64,000 nucleotides of DNA, taken from contig SEMN01000070.1 of assembly GCA_005408345.1 (NCBI GenBank), forward strand, positions 248,001 through 312,000, written 5' to 3'. The notes beneath the pieces are model-generated. The model saw only the letters and a list, made by a program, of their open reading frames with translations, searched no databases and was not told the origin of the DNA. The stretch comes from Macquaria australasica. Its lineage: Eukaryota; Chordata; Actinopteri; Centrarchiformes; Percichthyidae. Every line of letters starts with the position of its first letter. Position 1 is the stretch's first letter. The position numbers and the translations under genes were made by a program. Below, one piece after another: positions 60,539-64,000 of the stretch.

Positions 60539-63518
60539 GTGAGTATAAAACCCTCTTCTTCCTCTGTGTAGCCCGATTGTATCAATGTGGACATTGTTCA
60601 GATTCAGCAGGCTAACACAACCCAGACACGATTTACACAGAAAAGGTGTTCGTTGTTTGCTGGAAGGGGCATTTACAGACAGGTCTGGCAGGAAGTCATG
60701 CTTTTAAACGTAATGATATTTGTGCTGGCGCTCCCTCAACATTCATGCCCTCATCATTACCACAAACACCCACGTGCATAAAGGAATATGTAAAAATACA
60801 CTTTCAGAGGGATTGGACTGCAGAAACGCACAAGGTCACACCTTGTAAGGTCATTTGAAGTCTTGCAGTCATTCAATCAAGCTTTCCTGTGACATCTCTG
60901 AAAGGGTCACAGGAAAGCACACATTTGAATCAAAATTCTTATTTTTTCTTCACACACAGCTGTGTACACAAAATTATTACACATAGTAAATTTTCTGCTT
61001 GTTGGGCTCCTCTGCCTGCTGTAGCACTTGACACCCATGCCAAATCACAAAGTGGTTATCAGCCCAATGCCATTACGCCCCAGCCCAGATGTGTATCCCA
61101 GCATTAAGAGATTTGTTTTCTGCTGGCCGTGGCTGTGGTGAGGCTTCTCCAGATGTTTGTCTTCCCCATTACTTACAGATGGCAGATGGTTTGGACCAAC
61201 ATTAAAGAGCCATGTAACCAGTTAGAGGGCGGCCAGATGAGATGAACCATTTCTCATACCATACACTGCCGTGTGTTAATCAGCCTCAAATCCTTTATTT
61301 GGTCCACATGTTCTTTCAGTTTATACATCGTAATGTTATTTATTTCTTCAAGTAAACTCATGTGGGTCTTTATATGAGAGTGGTTAGGTTTGACAGCAAA
61401 CAACATCCACTTTTTTATAAGGTATTCTTGTCTGGAAGTTGTTTTCTCACATGGCTGGAAATTATATCAGAAAGACTATCGGAGCATTTCTTGTAACCAA
61501 CACTATCAAATTCTCACCATCAAAACAATGGCTTATAGCTGCGGTTTCATCCATTTCTGCTGACTCTGATATTACACTTTTTTGTGAGGAAGCACTCAAC
61601 TATGAATTGCACACATACACATTGAGACACACACTGATAAACATGACAGAACCAGAGGAACGTTTTCCCATCCTTCCTCTTAAAAGGCGGGGTGCAGCTC
61701 CCCATGATGCTGCTCTGTAATCAGAGCAGAAAATAGCTCGGCTTGCCCTCAACTTTGACATATGACCCCACGCCTTCAAAGAAACCATGTGATTTTCTCA
61801 TGTACATGGCAGAGAACATTTGAAGACAGTATCTATGTGGGCGACCTCTTTCTCAAGGGTTGCCAGATTTGAAATGCTGAATCATGCACATTATTAAAAG
61901 TTTAAATACAAGCATGGGGCTTGTTAAATATGTAACCAACATGCCACCAGTTATGCAGAATCTATTTGTCATAAGGCTGGGACATGCTTCTCTGGACTGC
62001 ACTTAGGCGTATGAGCATGGAGGCCATTCACAGTCCCAGATGTTTGTGTGTGGAGGTGGGTGTGCGTAGGCTCCTCTGCAGCCTACGGTTACCCATAACC
62101 CTCTACTCTGCGTAAACGTGTAGAAATGTTAATGTATATCGTTGGAGATCCACAATTCCAGCATTAAAAATACACTCAGACAGACATGCAGTGAACGTGG
62201 AATCTATACTCTCATAGTTAACAAATAAAGGAATAGTTCAACATTTTAGGAAATATGCTTATTCCCTTTCTGGCAGAGAGTTACATGAGAATATTGATAC
62301 CACCCTCATGTCTGTACTGTAATTATAAAGCTACAGCCAACAGCCAGTTAGCTTAGCTTAGCACAGTGACTGGAGACAAGGGGAAACAGTTAGCCTTGCT
62401 CTGCCCAAAGTTAACGAGATTGCCCATATCTTGTTATATCCAGCTGTTTTACGGTGGGTTACGTGCTGGACTGTTTCTTGGCTGGGACCCATAACTTCCT
62501 GGATTCTCCACTCGTTGCCTGGCAACTGCTCCCAGCCAATAAACAGTCACATAACTCCCTGTGAAATGCAGAATTTACGTTTTTACGCTTTGCTTTTTGT
62601 ATGGATTAACAAACAAAATATAACATGTTGATTAGTGAGCTGTAGAGGTGATGGTAGATGGATTTTGTTACCGTTGGCCAGAGCCAGGCTAGCTGTTTAA
62701 CTAAAACAAAAACTTTTAACAGCTCATTTTGTAGCTGTCTACATTTTAATAATAATTTTCTTAGAATAATTCCTTTAAACAGCAGAATTTTGCAAAATGA
62801 CAACACAATATGATCATATCGTTACAACATAATTGAAATGGGAGTTGATAGGGTGCTACTGTCATTGTGTCATTCATCTCGATCTTTTTGTCCTTTTTCT
62901 AGTCTCACCTTGGCATACATATATACTACATTGACTTAATTTCTCATTCACCCTCCAAACTCCCCCCTGCCTCTATCTGCTTCGTCTTCCCACTCTCCTC
63001 CTGTCTCCCTCTCAACCTGTCTGTCTACAAAACTAGGTGAAACTGAAACTTCCACCTCTCTCTCTCGTCATTCTCCATCTCTGTCTGCCTTGTGAAGGGC
63101 AGTTGTCTCGCTTATCAATGCAGCAGCGAGTCATACAGCGGTAGGTTTACGGAGCTTACTGCAGTAGCTGTCTCCACTGGCAGCAGGTATGATTGGGTCT
63201 GCAGGGGTAATGGAATGGCAGATGAATTCAGGCCTCCATGAGGAGAATGAGTAATAGAAGAAGGATGAGGGGGCAGATCGGACAGTTACCGTGTTTTGGG
63301 AATCTGCAGCTTAAATATTGTCGTCTTTGAGCTTTGCATTTTCTTTCTTCTCTTTTTTTTCCTTTTTTTGAGAGTGACAGTGCACCTCAGTATGGCTTGG
63401 TTTTTACTCAAAGCTTGCTCAAGTAACTTTGATGTAACTTAACGCATAGTCAAACATACAAGATTACACATAACTGACACATTCTCATGTTCTGGGCTGC
63501 CCCTTTTTTCCGTTGCAG
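60539..63518 (+). other. adam12 intron 10
   Basis: A 3-kb intron containing MITE copy D (62230-62777) and pyrimidine-rich DNA around 62.9-63.1 kb. Nothing else recognised. Confidence 0.65.
62230..62777. mobile_element. Fold-back MITE, copy D
   Basis: The left arm is intact (AAGGAATAGTTCAACATTTT, then CAGTTAGCTTAGCTTAGCAC). The centre contains CTGGACTGTTTCTTGGCTGG and TTGCCTGGCAACTG. The right arm has GGCCAGAGCCAGGCTAGCTG but is then shortened, ending in AATAATTCCTTTAAA. Same family as the element at 5142. Confidence 0.78.
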
Positions 63519-63667
63519 GATCACTCTGAGAACCCACTGGGTGCAGCCGTGACTTTGGCACATGAGCTGGGACACAATTTTGGCATGAACCACGACACCC
63601 CAGAGCGTGGCTGTGGCTGCAGGATGACTGTTGATCGTGGAGGCTGCATCATGACCCCCTCCACAGG
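63519..63667 (+). CDS. adam12: adam12 exon 11: zinc-binding site and Met-turn
   Basis: The acceptor is TTCCGTTGCAG and the donor ACAGG|GTGAGA (phase 2). It reads DHSENPLGAAVTLAHELGHN, then FGMNHDTPERGCGCRM and GGCIMTPSTG. HELGHNFGMNH is the full HExxHxxGxxH zinc site: His codons at 63561, 63573 and 63591, with the catalytic Glu at 63564. CIM gives the Met-turn (Met 394 in this model). All catalytic residues are intact, so an active protease is expected. The next exon lies outside the window. Confidence 0.98.
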
Positions 63668-64000
63668 GTGAGATTCTGGTGATCTTTTTCATACAAAAGA
63701 CATGAGAATGCACAACCTTTATCATTAAACGTTAAGACGAATGTGACATATGCTGCTGGACTGGTTGAATCAGCTTGTAATTGTAGCAAAATTCAAATTA
63801 AATGTCCACTGCACCACATCGTCATTGCAGTAATTGTGCTGGTTGTGGGGGGTTTTAGCATTTCACTGCTATGTGCATTTAGATTGTAGGTTTTTTAGAT
63901 TGTGATTTGATTATTGTTTTTCCTTAAATTTTCAATTTGTGGTATATTCCAATACAAACTTTCCTGGGAACAACGTTGGCAAAAGTGGCTTCAGATTTAA
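63668..64000 (+). other. adam12 intron 11, left part
   Basis: Intron sequence to the window edge with nothing recognised. Confidence 0.8.

Larger units (their letters stand above)
17950..64000 (+). other. adam12: adam12 gene, 5' part (continues past right edge)
   Basis: Disintegrin and metalloprotease, a type I membrane zinc protease (meltrin alpha). In mammals it sheds HB-EGF, cleaves IGFBP-3/5 and Delta-like 1, and acts in myogenesis and matrix turnover. Eleven exons are placed: 17950-18061, 29631-29752, 32268-32341, 51025-51103, 55189-55265, 56058-56247, 57868-57933, 58857-58928, 59384-59553, 60454-60538 and 63519-63667. Phases agree throughout and give 398 codons plus two bases. The cysteine-switch Cys, the convertase site and the zinc-site His each fall exactly 14 residues beyond the human ADAM12 positions I recall, so the model is internally consistent. 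ADAM19 is excluded by the exon-11 sequence DHSENPLGAAVTLAHELGHN, which is ADAM12-like. Teleosts can carry two adam12 copies; which one this is cannot be told here. Confidence 0.93.

Noticed and set aside
1..64000. CRISPR arrays, tRNA, rRNA, operons or a novel multi-gene system
   Set aside because: Direct repeats found are microsatellites or transposons. No tRNA A/B-box pair was recognised, and the only coding content is two split vertebrate genes and one transposase relic.

Overview
This is a vertebrate, almost certainly a teleost (ray-finned fish), nuclear genome window. Exons are short, separated by long AT-rich introns with GT..AG boundaries, and the DNA is full of (GT)n/(GA)n microsatellites, a Tc1-type transposon and fold-back MITE families of the kind seen in percomorph fishes. 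There are no bacterial-style genes, rRNAs, tRNAs or CRISPR arrays that I can support. Almost all open frames longer than 60 codons outside the exons listed here look like chance or repeat-derived frames.

Two protein-coding genes lie head to tail on the + strand. The first (about 2.25-14.2 kb) is an orthologue of C10orf90/FATS. Seven exons can be joined with matching splice phases into a frame of about 568 codons; the last five carry a textbook ALMS motif at the C-terminus. The second (from 17.95 kb to beyond the right edge) is adam12. Eleven exons were placed with consistent phases. They encode the signal peptide, the whole prodomain with its cysteine-switch Cys, a furin-type site, and the metalloprotease domain up to the HExxHxxGxxHD zinc site and Met-turn. 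The rest of the gene (end of the protease domain, disintegrin, Cys-rich, EGF, membrane and cytoplasmic parts) lies to the right of the window. C10orf90 followed by ADAM12 on the same strand is also the arrangement in human 10q26, so this is conserved synteny.

Region by region: 1-2.25 kb, upstream DNA with nothing recognised; 2.25-14.2 kb, C10orf90 with a fold-back MITE in intron 2 and very long (GT)n tracts in intron 4; 14.2-17.5 kb, intergenic with microsatellites; 17.5-18.06 kb, CpG-richer first exon of adam12; 18.06-29.6 kb, intron 1; 29.6-32.3 kb, exons 2-3; 32.3-51.0 kb, an 18.7-kb intron 3 holding several repeat copies; 51.0-63.7 kb, exons 4-11. Intron 4 carries a decayed 1.6-kb Tc1 element, and intron 6 carries a MITE interrupted by a probable 507-bp solo LTR.

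No new multi-gene system was found. The most useful observations are the (UG)16 tract that takes the place of a polypyrimidine tract at one C10orf90 acceptor, the nested LTR-in-MITE insertion, the decayed Tc1 element, and two perfect short hairpins. All gene calls rest on reading translated exons against remembered family features. No alignment or database search was run.
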